Positions 18,820-27,754 of a stretch of 64,000 bases of DNA are shown here, in pieces; position 1 is the stretch's first letter, and the number at the start of each line of letters is the position of its first letter. The translations under genes were made by a program, and so were the position numbers. Source of the DNA: Atlantibacter sp032062175 (GTDB lineage Bacteria; Pseudomonadota; Gammaproteobacteria; Enterobacterales; Enterobacteriaceae); the NCBI RefSeq assembly GCF_032062175.1, contig NZ_DAMBQK010000025.1:1-64000 (forward strand), given 5' to 3'. The notes beneath the pieces were generated by a model. It made no database searches. It was given only the letters and a program-made list of their open reading frames with translations, and was not told the origin of the DNA.

Positions 18820-19545
18820 TTATTCAGCTTCTACAAAGCTTTCTTCAGCCTGAGAAGCCAGGTCCTGAGAGCGTGCTTCGCGAACGGTAGTCGCTACAGC
18901 GTTCAGGTACAGGGTAACAGCACGGATCGCATCGTCGTTACCCGGGATAACGAAATCAACGCCATCCGGATCGGAGTTGGTATCAACGATAGCAAATACC
19001 GGGATACCCAGGTTGTTTGCTTCTTTGATAGCGATGTGTTCGTGGTCAGCATCGATAACAAACAGAGCGTCCGGCAGGCCACCCATGTCTTTAATACCGC
19101 CCAGGCTGTTTTCCAGTTTTTCCAGCTCACGGGTGCGCATCAGCGCTTCTTTCTTGGTCAGCTTTTCGAAAGTACCGTCCTGAGACTGAGTTTCCAGATC
19201 TTTCAGGCGCTTGATGGACTGACGAACGGTTTTCCAGTTAGTCAGCATGCCACCCAACCAGCGGTGGTTTACGAAGAACTGGTCGCAGCTTTCGGCAGCT
19301 TCTTTCACAGCTTCGCTTGCAGCGCGTTTAGTACCAACGAACAGGATTTTGCCTTTGCGAGCAGCAATTTTGTTCAGCTCAGCCAGGGCGTCGTTGAACA
19401 TCGGTACAGTTTGCTCAAGGTTGATGATGTGAACTTTGTTACGCGCACCGAAGATGAACGGCTTCATTTTCGGGTTCCAGTAACGGGTCTGGTGACCGAA
19501 GTGAACACCAGCCTTGAGCATGTCGCGCATGGAAACAGTTGCCAT
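18820..19545 (-). CDS. rpsB: 30S ribosomal protein S2
   Basis: S2 is an essential protein of the small subunit, needed for S1 binding and mRNA recruitment. The start ATG preceded by AGAGGTTTTAAAC gives 241 residues beginning MATVSMRDMLKAGVHFGHQT, as in E. coli. The frame is open a further 70 codons upstream, but that part covers the structured leader and is not protein-like. The C-terminus is acidic (EESFVEAE). In E. coli S2 represses rpsB-tsf by binding its own leader, and the conserved leader here suggests the same. Confidence 0.97.
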   Translation of the reverse strand: MATVSMRDMLKAGVHFGHQTRYWNPKMKPFIFGARNKVHIINLEQTVPMFNDALAELNKIAARKGKILFVGTKRAASEAVKEAAESCDQFFVNHRWLGGMLTNWKTVRQSIKRLKDLETQSQDGTFEKLTKKEALMRTRELEKLENSLGGIKDMGGLPDALFVIDADHEHIAIKEANNLGIPVFAIVDTNSDPDGVDFVIPGNDDAIRAVTLYLNAVATTVREARSQDLASQAEESFVEAE

Positions 19546-19571
19546 GTTTAAAACCTCTATATAAAAGTTGG

Positions 19572-19707
19572 GGTTATGCCTCCACGTATCCCATATTACC
19601 GACCCCGAAGGGCACCCCGGAATATGTGCCGATACGTGTGTGTTGTTACACATAGTGAGAGTGTCGCTTCTGCGCCGCAGCGTGTAGTAAATGCGGAACA
19701 GAAGTCC
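19572..19707 (-). ncRNA. tff: rpsB leader element / T44 (tff) RNA region
   Basis: The 5' region of rpsB resembles the E. coli leader annotated as T44 or tff RNA. On the minus strand it contains CCGGGGTGCCCTTCGGGGTC, then GGTAATATGGGATACG, then GGAGGCATAACCCCAAC ahead of the S2 Shine-Dalgarno. The GGGGTGCCCTTCGGGGTC part folds on itself, and AACCCC can compete for the same GGGGT. This is the cis-acting S2 autoregulatory leader in related bacteria. Boundaries are approximate, set by analogy with E. coli distances. Confidence 0.65.
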
Positions 19708-19708
19708 G

Positions 19709-19744
19709 GCGCGCTTTATACCATAAAACCCGTTAAGACACCAA
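19709..19744 (-). promoter_or_regulatory. rpsB promoter with GC-rich discriminator
   Basis: On the minus strand GGTATAAAG supplies a -10 (TATAAA, 19715-19720) and is followed at once by GCGCGCCGG, a G+C-rich discriminator typical of promoters repressed by ppGpp and DksA. The -35 region (TGGTGT) is weak. The arrangement matches the E. coli rpsB promoter as I recall it. The 318-base rpsB-map gap holds this promoter, the leader and a presumed map promoter. Confidence 0.55.
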
Positions 19745-19863
19745 CAGTAGTTCACGCTGCGTTAGTCTCGATAAACTGAATTTGGCTCAACCCAGCCGCC
19801 CTGTTAACATTGCTATTACTTGCATAATTCTTGTCGACGCAACGACAACAGCGGACTTTATTC

Positions 19864-20658
19864 ATGGCTATTTCTATTAAAACCCCTGACGAAATCGAAA
19901 AAATGCGCATCGCCGGCCGCCTCGCCGCCGAGGTGCTGGAGATGATCGAACCTCACGTTAAGCCAGGGATCAGTACCGGCGAACTCGACCGGATCTGCAA
20001 CGATTATATCGTCAACACCCAAAACGCGGTTTCCGCGTGTCTCGATTACCACGGTTTTCCGAAATCGGTTTGTATCTCGATTAACGAAGTGGTGTGCCAC
20101 GGCATTCCCGACGATGAAAAAGTGCTGAAAGACGGCGACATCGTCAACATCGACGTTACCGTGATCAAAGATGAATACCACGGCGACACCTCGAAAATGT
20201 TTATCGTCGGCAAACCGACCATCCTGGGCGAGCGCCTGTGCCGCGTCACCCAGGAGAGCCTCTACCTGGCATTGCGTATGGTGAAGCCGGGTATCCGTCT
20301 GCGCACGCTGGGCGCGGCGATCCAGAAATTCGTCGAAGCGGAGGGTTTCTCCGTGGTGCGCGAATATTGCGGTCACGGCATTGGCCGCGTGTTCCACGAA
20401 GAGCCACAGGTGCTGCACTATGATGCTGACGACGGCGGCGTGGTGTTGCAGGCCGGTATGACCTTTACTATCGAGCCGATGGTCAATGCGGGCGATTACC
20501 GCATCCGCACCATGAAAGACGGTTGGACGGTAAAAACCAAAGACCGCAGCCTGTCAGCGCAGTACGAGCACACGATTGTGGTGACCGAAACCGGTTGCGA
20601 GATCCTGACGCTGCGTAAAGATGACACCATCCCGGCCGTACTGACCGCCGACGCGTAA
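19864..20658 (+). CDS. map: Methionine aminopeptidase, type I
   Basis: Map removes the initiator methionine from nascent proteins whose second residue is small. The ATG at 19864 gives 264 residues, the E. coli length. An in-frame start 11 codons earlier adds a tail absent from relatives. Metal ligands His79 (VVCHGIP), Asp97 and Asp108 are in place, with the GHGIG motif holding His171 and two later glutamates in FTIEPM and YEHTIVV. It is divergent from rpsB and followed by a strong terminator. Confidence 0.97.
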   Translation: MAISIKTPDEIEKMRIAGRLAAEVLEMIEPHVKPGISTGELDRICNDYIVNTQNAVSACLDYHGFPKSVCISINEVVCHGIPDDEKVLKDGDIVNIDVTVIKDEYHGDTSKMFIVGKPTILGERLCRVTQESLYLALRMVKPGIRLRTLGAAIQKFVEAEGFSVVREYCGHGIGRVFHEEPQVLHYDADDGGVVLQAGMTFTIEPMVNAGDYRIRTMKDGWTVKTKDRSLSAQYEHTIVVTETGCEILTLRKDDTIPAVLTADA

Positions 20659-20664
20659 GCGCAC

Positions 20665-20697
20665 AAAAATGGCCCTGTTTCAGGGCCATTTTTTTAT
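20665..20697 (+). terminator. map terminator
   Basis: GGCCCTG-TTT-CAGGGCC forms a 7-bp stem with A-rich sequence before it and a run of seven T after it, just downstream of map. The flanking A and T runs extend the stem, so it could work in both directions. Confidence 0.85.
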
Positions 20698-20835
20698 CTT
20701 TAACCCCGTATTCCGCCGTTGCCCTCGCCCATCACAAAATGATCCTTTCTATTTGCGCGTAACTTTTTTACTTTGTTGTCACAGACCCGGGTTCATTGAA
20801 CCCTTGGGCAAACTTATTTTCTTTAGGGTGGCGCC

Positions 20836-23511
20836 ATGAGTAATACCTTACCTGAACCCTTTGTCAGCACCATTATCCCCACCCTGCCCGGCCAGCCTGA
20901 TAACCCTGGCGTCTGGCCGCAGGCGGACCTGCACTGCCAGGCCATCAAAGCGCATATCGATGAATTCCAGCAGTGGTTGGCAAGCGCCTTCGACAGCGGG
21001 CTATCCGCAGAAACGCTGATTGAGGCGCGTACTGAATTCATTGACCAGTTGCTACAGCGCCTGTGGATTGAATACGGTTTCGGCGAACTGAGCGAAGCGG
21101 CGTTAGTCGCGGTGGGCGGCTACGGGCGCGGCGAACTGCATCCTTTATCCGATATCGATTTGCTGATCCTGAGCCGCAAGCGGTTAAGCGAGGCGCAGTC
21201 GCAGAAAGTCGGCGAGCTACTAACCCTGCTGTGGGACGTAAAACTGGAAGTAGGCCACAGCGTGCGCACCCTTGAAGAGTGCCTGCTGGAAGGGCTGTCC
21301 GATCTCACCGTCGCCACTAACCTGATTGAATCCCGGCTGTTAACCGGCGACGTGGCGCTGTTTCTTGAACTTCATAAGCATATCTTTTCAGAAGGGTTCT
21401 GGCCTTCCGAGCGCTTTTTTGCCGCCAAAGTCGACGAACAGCAGGAGCGCCATAAGCGCTACCACGGCACCAGCTACAACCTTGAGCCTGACATTAAAAG
21501 CAGCCCTGGCGGCCTGCGCGATATCCACACGTTACAGTGGGTGGCGCGGCGGCACTTCGGCGCGACGTCGCTGAGCGAAATGGTCGGCTTCGGCTTTTTG
21601 ACCGAGGCCGAGCGCAACGAGCTGGATGAGTGCCAGCACGTGTTGTGGCGCATTCGCTTCGCGCTGCATCTGGAACTCAATCGCTATGACAACCGCCTGC
21701 TGTTCGATCGTCAGCTTAGCGTGGCCCAGCGTCTGCACTATCAGGGCGACGGCAATGAGCCCGTTGAGCAGATGATGAAAGATTTTTACCGGGTGACGCG
21801 CCGGGTCGGCGAGTTGAACCATATGCTGTTACAGCTGTTTGATGAGGCGATTCTGGCGCTGCCCGCCGATGAAAAGCCGCGTCCGCTGGATGATGATTTC
21901 CAGTTACGCGGCACGCTTATCGATCTGCGTGATGAAAGCCTGTTTATCCGCGAGCCGCAGGCTATCTTGCGGATGTTCTACGCCATGGTGCGCAACCGCG
22001 ACATCACCGGCATTTACTCCACCACGCTGCGCCATCTGCGCCACGCGCGCCGTCATCTAACCGAACCGCTGTGTTATATCCCGGAAGCCCGCAGCCTGTT
22101 TTTATCGATGCTGCGCCATCCGGGCGCGGTGAGCCGTGGGCTGCTGCCAATGCACCGCCACAGCGTGCTCGGTGCCTATATGCCGCAGTGGTCGCATATC
22201 GTCGGCCAGATGCAGTTCGACCTGTTCCACGCCTATACGGTGGATGAACACACCATCCGGGTGATGCAAAAACTGGAAAGCTTCGCGCTGGAAGCGACGC
22301 GCCTGAAGCATCCTTTATGCGTGGAGCTGTGGCCGCGCCTCACCCATCCGGAGCTGATCCTGATCGCCGCGCTGTTCCACGATATCGCCAAAGGCCGCGG
22401 CGGCGACCATTCAGTACTGGGCGCGCAGGACGTGCTGAAGTTCGCCGAACTTCATGGCCTGAACTCACGGGAAACGCAACTGGTGGCGTGGCTGGTACGT
22501 CATCATCTGCTGATGTCGGTTACTGCCCAGCGCCGGGATATTCAGGATCCGGAAGTAATCAAACAATTTGCCGAAGAGGTGCAAACCGAAAACCGTCTGC
22601 GCTTCCTGGTTTGCCTGACGGTGGCAGATATTTGCGCCACCAACGAAACCCTATGGAACAGCTGGAAGCAAAGCCTGCTGCGCGAACTCTATTTCGCCAC
22701 CGAAAAACAACTGCGGCGCGGGATGCAGAACACGCCGGATATGCGCGAGCGGGTGCGCCATCACCAGCTTCAGGCGCTGGCGCTGCTGCGCATGGATAAT
22801 ATTGATGAAGAGGCGCTGCACCGCATCTGGGCTCGCTGCCGGGCCAACTACTTTGTTCGCCACAGCCCGAACCAGCTTGCCTGGCACGCGCGCCACCTGT
22901 TGCAACACGATCTCAGCAAGCCGTTAATCCTGCTGAGCCCGCAGGCGACGCGCGGCGGCACCGAAATCTTCATCTGGAGCCCGGACCGTCCTTATCTGTT
23001 TGCCGCCGTCTGTGCGGAACTCGACCGGCGCAACCTCAGCGTGCACGATGCGCAGATCTTCACCACCCGCGACGGCATGGCGATGGATACCTTTATTGTG
23101 CTGGAGCCGGACGGCAAACCGCTGGCGGCAGATCGCCACGAAGCGATTCGCTACGGCCTGGAGCAGGCGATTACCCAGCGTACCTGGCATCCACCGCAGC
23201 CGCGTCGCCAGGCGGCCAAACTGCGCCACTTTACCGTGGATACCGAGGTCAATTTTCTGCCGACCCATACCGACCGAAAATCGTTTTTGGAATTGATCGC
23301 CCTCGATCAGCCTGGGCTTCTGGCGCGCGTCGGCCAGGTGTTCGCGGACCTGGGAATTTCGCTTCACGGGGCGAGAATTACGACAATTGGTGAGCGAGTA
23401 GAAGATTTATTTATAATCGCGAATGCGGACCGGCGTGCCCTTAATAATGCCCTGCAGCAAGAGGTGCAACAACGGTTGACAGCCGCCCTCAATCCAAACG
23501 ATAAAGGGTAA
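20836..23511 (+). CDS. glnD: Bifunctional uridylyltransferase/uridylyl-removing enzyme GlnD
   Basis: GlnD is the primary glutamine sensor of nitrogen control. It uridylylates PII proteins (GlnB, GlnK) when glutamine is low and de-uridylylates them when it is high. The 891 residues (E. coli 890) contain a nucleotidyltransferase domain with GGYGRGELHPLSDIDLL (about 94-110), a linker helical domain, an HD hydrolase domain with FHDIAKGRGGDHS near 515, and two C-terminal ACT domains (from about 705 and 812) that bind glutamine. A long gap after map and its own Shine-Dalgarno (TTTAGGGTGG) suggest a separate unit. Confidence 0.97.
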   Translation: MSNTLPEPFVSTIIPTLPGQPDNPGVWPQADLHCQAIKAHIDEFQQWLASAFDSGLSAETLIEARTEFIDQLLQRLWIEYGFGELSEAALVAVGGYGRGELHPLSDIDLLILSRKRLSEAQSQKVGELLTLLWDVKLEVGHSVRTLEECLLEGLSDLTVATNLIESRLLTGDVALFLELHKHIFSEGFWPSERFFAAKVDEQQERHKRYHGTSYNLEPDIKSSPGGLRDIHTLQWVARRHFGATSLSEMVGFGFLTEAERNELDECQHVLWRIRFALHLELNRYDNRLLFDRQLSVAQRLHYQGDGNEPVEQMMKDFYRVTRRVGELNHMLLQLFDEAILALPADEKPRPLDDDFQLRGTLIDLRDESLFIREPQAILRMFYAMVRNRDITGIYSTTLRHLRHARRHLTEPLCYIPEARSLFLSMLRHPGAVSRGLLPMHRHSVLGAYMPQWSHIVGQMQFDLFHAYTVDEHTIRVMQKLESFALEATRLKHPLCVELWPRLTHPELILIAALFHDIAKGRGGDHSVLGAQDVLKFAELHGLNSRETQLVAWLVRHHLLMSVTAQRRDIQDPEVIKQFAEEVQTENRLRFLVCLTVADICATNETLWNSWKQSLLRELYFATEKQLRRGMQNTPDMRERVRHHQLQALALLRMDNIDEEALHRIWARCRANYFVRHSPNQLAWHARHLLQHDLSKPLILLSPQATRGGTEIFIWSPDRPYLFAAVCAELDRRNLSVHDAQIFTTRDGMAMDTFIVLEPDGKPLAADRHEAIRYGLEQAITQRTWHPPQPRRQAAKLRHFTVDTEVNFLPTHTDRKSFLELIALDQPGLLARVGQVFADLGISLHGARITTIGERVEDLFIIANADRRALNNALQQEVQQRLTAALNPNDKG

Positions 23512-23542
23512 CGAATTTTTTTACGCAATATGGATAGAGACA

Positions 23543-24367
23543 ATGCAGCAGTTACAAAACGTTATTGAAGCCGCTTTCGAGCGTCGCGCCGACATCACTC
23601 CCGCCAATGTGGATACCGTTACCCGTGAAGCGGTGAACCAGGTTATCGCGCTTCTTGACTCCGGCGCGCTGCGCGTGGCGGAGAAGATCGACGGCCAGTG
23701 GGTGACGCATCAATGGCTGAAAAAAGCGGTGCTGCTTTCTTTCCGCATCAACGACAACCAGGTCATCGACGGTGCGGAAAGCCGCTACTTCGATAAAGTG
23801 CCGATGAAATTCGCCGACTACGATCAGGCGCGTTTCCAGAAAGAAGGTTTCCGCGTGGTGCCGCCGGCAGCGGTGCGCCAGGGCGCGTTTATCGCCCGCA
23901 ACACCGTGCTGATGCCGTCCTATGTCAACATCGGCGCTTACGTGGATGAAGGCACCATGGTTGATACCTGGGCGACCGTCGGCTCCTGCGCGCAGATCGG
24001 TAAAAACGTTCACCTCTCCGGCGGCGTAGGCATCGGCGGCGTACTGGAACCGTTACAGGCTAACCCGACCATCATTGAAGACAACTGCTTTATCGGTGCG
24101 CGTTCTGAAGTGGTGGAAGGCGTGATCGTGGAAGAAGGTTCAGTGATCTCCATGGGCGTGTACATCGGCCAGAGCACCCGTATTTACGATCGTGAAACCG
24201 GCGAAGTGCATTATGGCCGCGTACCGGCGGGCTCCGTGGTGGTCTCCGGCAACCTGCCTTCGAAAGACGGCAAATACAGCCTATACTGTGCGGTAATCGT
24301 CAAAAAAGTCGATGCCAAAACGCGCGGCAAAGTGGGCATTAATGAGCTGCTTCGCACTATCGACTAA
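23543..24367 (+). CDS. dapD: Tetrahydrodipicolinate N-succinyltransferase
   Basis: DapD uses succinyl-CoA to make N-succinyl-2-amino-6-ketopimelate in the succinylase branch of diaminopimelate and lysine synthesis, which supplies peptidoglycan cross-links. The 274-residue protein is a trimeric left-handed beta-helix enzyme. An N-terminal helical domain precedes hexapeptide repeats (ARNTVLMPSYVNIGAYVDEG and following), and the C-terminal part carries GSVVVSGNLPSKDG. It lies 31 bases after glnD and is followed by a terminator. Confidence 0.97.
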   Translation: MQQLQNVIEAAFERRADITPANVDTVTREAVNQVIALLDSGALRVAEKIDGQWVTHQWLKKAVLLSFRINDNQVIDGAESRYFDKVPMKFADYDQARFQKEGFRVVPPAAVRQGAFIARNTVLMPSYVNIGAYVDEGTMVDTWATVGSCAQIGKNVHLSGGVGIGGVLEPLQANPTIIEDNCFIGARSEVVEGVIVEEGSVISMGVYIGQSTRIYDRETGEVHYGRVPAGSVVVSGNLPSKDGKYSLYCAVIVKKVDAKTRGKVGINELLRTID

Positions 24368-24373
24368 AGATGA

Positions 24374-24404
24374 ATAAAAAAGGCGGGATAACCCGCCTTT
24401 TTTG
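24374..24404 (+). terminator. dapD terminator
   Basis: AAAAAAGGCGGG-ATAA-CCCGCCTTTTTT is a textbook rho-independent terminator directly after the dapD stop. Confidence 0.88.
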
Positions 24405-24475
24405 TACCCGGTTGTGGCATTAACGGATTATTTCATTAATTATTTCTGGGTTAATGTTTCGCTAAGGATACCGCT

Positions 24476-24862
24476 ATGTACGATAATCTGAAGAGTCTGG
24501 GGATCACGAATCCTGAAGAGATTGACCGGTACAGCCTCCGGCAGGAAGCCAACAACGACATCCTGAAAATCTACTTTCGTAAGGATAAAGGCGAGTTTTT
24601 TGCCAAGAGCGTGAAGTTTAAATATCCACGCCAGCGCAAAACCGTGGTGGCTGATGGCGTAGGGCAAGGTTACAAAGAAGTACAGGAGATCAGCCCAAAT
24701 CTGCGTTACGTGATCGATGAGCTGGATCAGATCTGCATGCGCGACCGTACTGAAGTGGATTTAAAACGTAAGATCCTCGACGATTTGCGTCATCTCGAAA
24801 GCGTGGTTACCAATAAGATCAACGAAATCGAAGCCGATCTGGAAAAACTCACCCGTAAATAA
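24476..24862 (+). CDS. yaeH: UPF0325 family protein YaeH
   Basis: This is a small conserved cytoplasmic protein of unknown function found across enterobacteria, 128 residues long as in E. coli. It begins MYDNLKSLGITNPEEIDRY. It is rich in charged residues, with a predicted helical C-terminus (IDELDQICMRDRTEVDLKRK and on) that may form a coiled coil. No catalytic motif is visible. In E. coli yaeI lies next to it, but here yaeH is followed directly by cdaR on the other strand. Confidence 0.93.
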   Translation: MYDNLKSLGITNPEEIDRYSLRQEANNDILKIYFRKDKGEFFAKSVKFKYPRQRKTVVADGVGQGYKEVQEISPNLRYVIDELDQICMRDRTEVDLKRKILDDLRHLESVVTNKINEIEADLEKLTRK

Positions 24863-24868
24863 TTCTCT

Positions 24869-24892
24869 CAGGGCGGGCTCTCCCCCGCCCTG
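24869..24892. terminator. Bidirectional hairpin between yaeH and cdaR
   Basis: CAGGGCGGG pairs with CCCGCCCTG (9 bp, 6-base loop) in the 39-base gap between the convergent yaeH and cdaR genes. Downstream on the plus strand comes CTTTCTTGT, a weak U-run. It probably ends transcription from yaeH and perhaps from cdaR. Confidence 0.6.
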
Positions 24893-24901
24893 CTTTCTTG
24901 T

Positions 24902-26059
24902 CTAGCGCTGCTCATCAAGCTGTAACGCAATATACAGCAGCAGCCTGTCGTCAAAATTCCCCAAATCCAGCCCGGTCAGTTCCGATATCCGGTTCAGGCG
25001 ATATTCCAGGGTATTACGGTGGATAAACAACGCCTTTGAGGTCGCCAGCGGCTGCACATTGTGGCGAAACCACGCGGTTAATGTACGGCGCAGCAGGCCA
25101 TTGTTGTCCATCGCTTTCAGCTTGACCAGCGGGCGCGCCAGCTCGTTGGCTTGCCAGCCGCCGCGCAAGCTGTCCAATAGCACCGGCAGCATCAAATCCT
25201 GATAGAAATAGCTGCGCACGTCGGGCATACGCTGTTTGCCGACCATCATGGTGGTGCGCGCGGTACGCCAGGAGCGTGCAATGCTGCCAGGCCCGGTAAA
25301 ATAGTTGCCGAGCGCCACGCGAAACCGCAAATGCCCACTCTCTTTCATCCGGGCGATAAGCTGCTCAACGCGGCGGCGGTGGTCTTCCGCATCCCAGCGG
25401 CCAAACGCATTCAGCGCAGGCTTCAGCACCACCATTTCGGTTAGCGAGACGATGGCTACCAGGTTATTGCGTTCAGGCGTAGTCAGGGCGGTTTGCAGCT
25501 GTTGCAGTTCCGCCATCGCGCTGTCGACGCCGAGCTGCCCGCTGTCCACTTCGACGACAGCAACCACGCGCGGCTGATTAAGATCGATGCCTAAACGCTG
25601 TGCCCATTCCATCAGCGCCGGGGTGTGCTCTTCCGTCTGGATCAGGTTCATTACCAGCTCTTCGCGCAGACGCGTATCCTGCGCCAGCATGTGCATCAGA
25701 CGGGACTGCTCCAGCATCATCTCCGCCGTCATACACACCAGCTCGCCGTACTTGCGCAAATGCACCGGATCGCCCGTCAGGCCGATCACGCCGACGATTT
25801 CACCTTCGATACGCAGCGGCAGGTTAATCCCCTGGCGCACGCCGTGCAGGCTGCGGGCCACCGCATCGTCAATGTCTACCACGCGGCCCTGCGAAAGCAC
25901 CAGCAGCGCGCCTTCGTGCAATTCACCAATACGCTCCTGGTCGCCGCTGCCGATAATCCGTCCCCGGGCATCCATAACGTTGATATTGGTATCAATGATC
26001 CGCATCGTGCGTGACACGATATCCTGCGCCATTTTGGTATCAAGATGCCAACCCGCCAT
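24902..26059 (-). CDS. cdaR: Carbohydrate diacid regulator CdaR
   Basis: CdaR is the transcriptional activator for uptake and breakdown of D-glucarate, D-galactarate and D-glycerate in E. coli. The 385 residues match. The N-terminal diacid-recognition domain (about 1-135, beginning MAGWHLDTKMAQDIVSRTM) is followed by a central GGDEF-like region and a C-terminal PucR-type helix-turn-helix containing LFIHRNTLEYRLNRI. Its target operons are not in this window. It stands alone between yaeH and the degP terminator. Confidence 0.94.
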   Translation of the reverse strand: MAGWHLDTKMAQDIVSRTMRIIDTNINVMDARGRIIGSGDQERIGELHEGALLVLSQGRVVDIDDAVARSLHGVRQGINLPLRIEGEIVGVIGLTGDPVHLRKYGELVCMTAEMMLEQSRLMHMLAQDTRLREELVMNLIQTEEHTPALMEWAQRLGIDLNQPRVVAVVEVDSGQLGVDSAMAELQQLQTALTTPERNNLVAIVSLTEMVVLKPALNAFGRWDAEDHRRRVEQLIARMKESGHLRFRVALGNYFTGPGSIARSWRTARTTMMVGKQRMPDVRSYFYQDLMLPVLLDSLRGGWQANELARPLVKLKAMDNNGLLRRTLTAWFRHNVQPLATSKALFIHRNTLEYRLNRISELTGLDLGNFDDRLLLYIALQLDEQR

Positions 26060-26097
26060 TGTGCCCCCTCCTCATATCAATGATTCAGAATAAGGCA

Positions 26098-26139
26098 CAA
26101 AAAAAACCCGCGCATTGGGCAATTGCACAATGCGCGGGG
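26098..26139 (-). terminator. degP terminator
   Basis: On the minus strand CCCGCGCATTG and CAATGCGCGGG form an 11-bp stem with an 8-base loop, followed by a run of eight T. It lies about 45 bases beyond the degP stop and is one of the strongest terminators in the window. Confidence 0.87.
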
Positions 26140-26185
26140 TCAGACTATGGAGTTGTGGAAAGGGTCACAAAAAACCCTTCAACAA

Positions 26186-27616
26186 TTACTGCATCAGCAG
26201 GTAAAGCGTGGTATCGCCACGTTTCACGTTCAGCGCCAGTACAGATGGCTTGCTGTCGAGAATTTTGCGCAGTTCAGCGATGTTTTTCACCGGCTGCTGG
26301 TTAGCGCCCAGAATGACATCGCCTTTTTTCAGGCCGATACGCGCCGCCTGAGAACCGGTTTTCACGCTATTCACTACCACGCCCACGTTGCTGCCGGTCT
26401 GGTTACTCATCTCCGCGCCTTCAATCCCGTTGAAGATGGAAGAAGAGTCGACCTGATTCTGGCTGCTCTGCTGGAGTTCCAGCGTCACTGACGTCGGCTT
26501 GCCGTCGCGCAGCAGGCCCAGGGTGAGTTTGCTGCCTACTGGCATGGTGCCAACCTGGGCACGCAGCGCCGCAAAGCTGCTAATCGGCTTGTCGTTCAGC
26601 GAGACAATCACGTCGCCCGCCTTCACGCCCGCTTTGGCCGCAGAAGAGTTTGGCATTACCTGGCTGACGAATGCGCCGCGCTGGGCGTCGACTTTCATCG
26701 CTTTCGCCAGTTCGGAGTTCAGCTCAGTCCCCATAATGCCCAGTTCGCCGCGGCGTACCTGGCCATATTCCACCATCTGGCTGGTCAGGCTTTTCACCAT
26801 GTTGCTGGGAATGGCGAAGCCGATACCGATGTTGCCGCCGTCCGGCGCGAGGATCGCGGTGTTAATCCCGATCAGTTCGCCGTTCAGGTTGACCAGCGCG
26901 CCGCCGGAGTTACCCCGGTTAATCGCCGCATCGGTCTGGATAAAGTTTTCGTAGTTTTCAGCGTTCAGGCCGCTACGGCCCAGCGCCGACACAATCCCGG
27001 ACGTTACGGTTTCACCCAGGCCGAACGGGTTGCCGATCGCTACGGTATAGTCACCGACGCGCAGGGCATCAGAATCGGCCAGTTTAATCGCCGTCAGGTT
27101 TTTCGGATCCTGGATCTGGATCAGCGCGATATCAGAGCGCGGGTCTTTACCAACCATTTTGGCGTCCAGCTTACGGCCATCGCTAAGTTGCACTTTGATG
27201 CTGGTCGCGTTATCCACCACGTGGTTATTGGTCACCACATAGCCTTTAGCGGCATCAATAATTACCCCGGAACCCAGCGCCATAAATTTCTGTTGCTGGC
27301 CGCCTTGCGGACCGGCACCTCCGCCCTGACAGAACGGCGAGCTCTGGAACGGCGAACCGTCCTGGCAGAACGGGGAATCATCGCCGAAGAACTGCTGGAA
27401 GTTACGCGGCAGGCGCGGATTGTTTACCGCTGTCGTTCCTTCCACATTAATGCTCACCACTGAAGGCATCACTTTTTCAAGCATCGGCGCCAGGCTTGGC
27501 ATCGGTTGAACAACCGGTGCCGCCGAAGCGGTTTCAGCAGCGACAGCGGAGACAGGACCCAGCGCCAGGCCCATGCTCAGAGCCAGCGCACTCAATGCTA
27601 ACGTGGTTTTTTTCAT
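26186..27616 (-). CDS. degP: Periplasmic serine endoprotease/chaperone DegP
   Basis: DegP (HtrA) degrades or refolds misfolded envelope proteins and forms cages around outer membrane protein clients. The start MKKTTLALSALALS gives 476 residues (E. coli 474), and five upstream in-frame codons are probably not used. A signal peptide of about 27 residues is followed by the protease domain. It contains the Q-rich LA loop with two cysteines, NNHVVDN (His), SDIALIQI (Asp) and GNSGGALV (catalytic Ser). Two PDZ domains complete the protein. A sigma-E promoter and a CpxR-like box lie upstream. Confidence 0.97.
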   Translation of the reverse strand: MKKTTLALSALALSMGLALGPVSAVAAETASAAPVVQPMPSLAPMLEKVMPSVVSINVEGTTAVNNPRLPRNFQQFFGDDSPFCQDGSPFQSSPFCQGGGAGPQGGQQQKFMALGSGVIIDAAKGYVVTNNHVVDNATSIKVQLSDGRKLDAKMVGKDPRSDIALIQIQDPKNLTAIKLADSDALRVGDYTVAIGNPFGLGETVTSGIVSALGRSGLNAENYENFIQTDAAINRGNSGGALVNLNGELIGINTAILAPDGGNIGIGFAIPSNMVKSLTSQMVEYGQVRRGELGIMGTELNSELAKAMKVDAQRGAFVSQVMPNSSAAKAGVKAGDVIVSLNDKPISSFAALRAQVGTMPVGSKLTLGLLRDGKPTSVTLELQQSSQNQVDSSSIFNGIEGAEMSNQTGSNVGVVVNSVKTGSQAARIGLKKGDVILGANQQPVKNIAELRKILDSKPSVLALNVKRGDTTLYLLMQ

Positions 27617-27667
27617 CTGTTTCATTCTCAATTAATTAGTCAGGCAAAATTGCTGTAATCGTGACTA

Positions 27668-27695
27668 TCAGAGTGATTTTATCGCGCGAAGTTCC
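27668..27695 (-). promoter_or_regulatory. Sigma-E promoter of degP
   Basis: The minus strand reads GGAACTT, 16 bases, then TCTGA, an almost ideal RpoE -35/-10 pair, about 50-80 bases upstream of degP. It matches the known E. coli degP promoter in core elements and spacing. It ties degP to rseP, bamA and skp in the same window as members of the sigma-E envelope stress response. Confidence 0.82.
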
Positions 27696-27715
27696 ACGCC
27701 TGAATTTCTTGAAAA

Positions 27716-27740
27716 GTAAAAATTTATTGGTCGTCTTTAC
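27716..27740 (-). promoter_or_regulatory. CpxR-like box upstream of degP
   Basis: On the minus strand GTAAAGACGACC is followed by AATAAATTTTTAC, resembling the CpxR-bound segment of the E. coli degP promoter. It lies just upstream of the sigma-E -35. The second half of the GTAAA-N5-GTAAA consensus is imperfect, so the call rests mainly on position and similarity to E. coli. Confidence 0.5.
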
Positions 27741-27754
27741 AAAACTTTCAGATA

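Noticed and set aside
24371..24475. A small gene between dapD and yaeH
   Set aside because: The interval holds only the dapD terminator and an A/T-rich promoter-like stretch; no open frame with a ribosome-binding site was seen.
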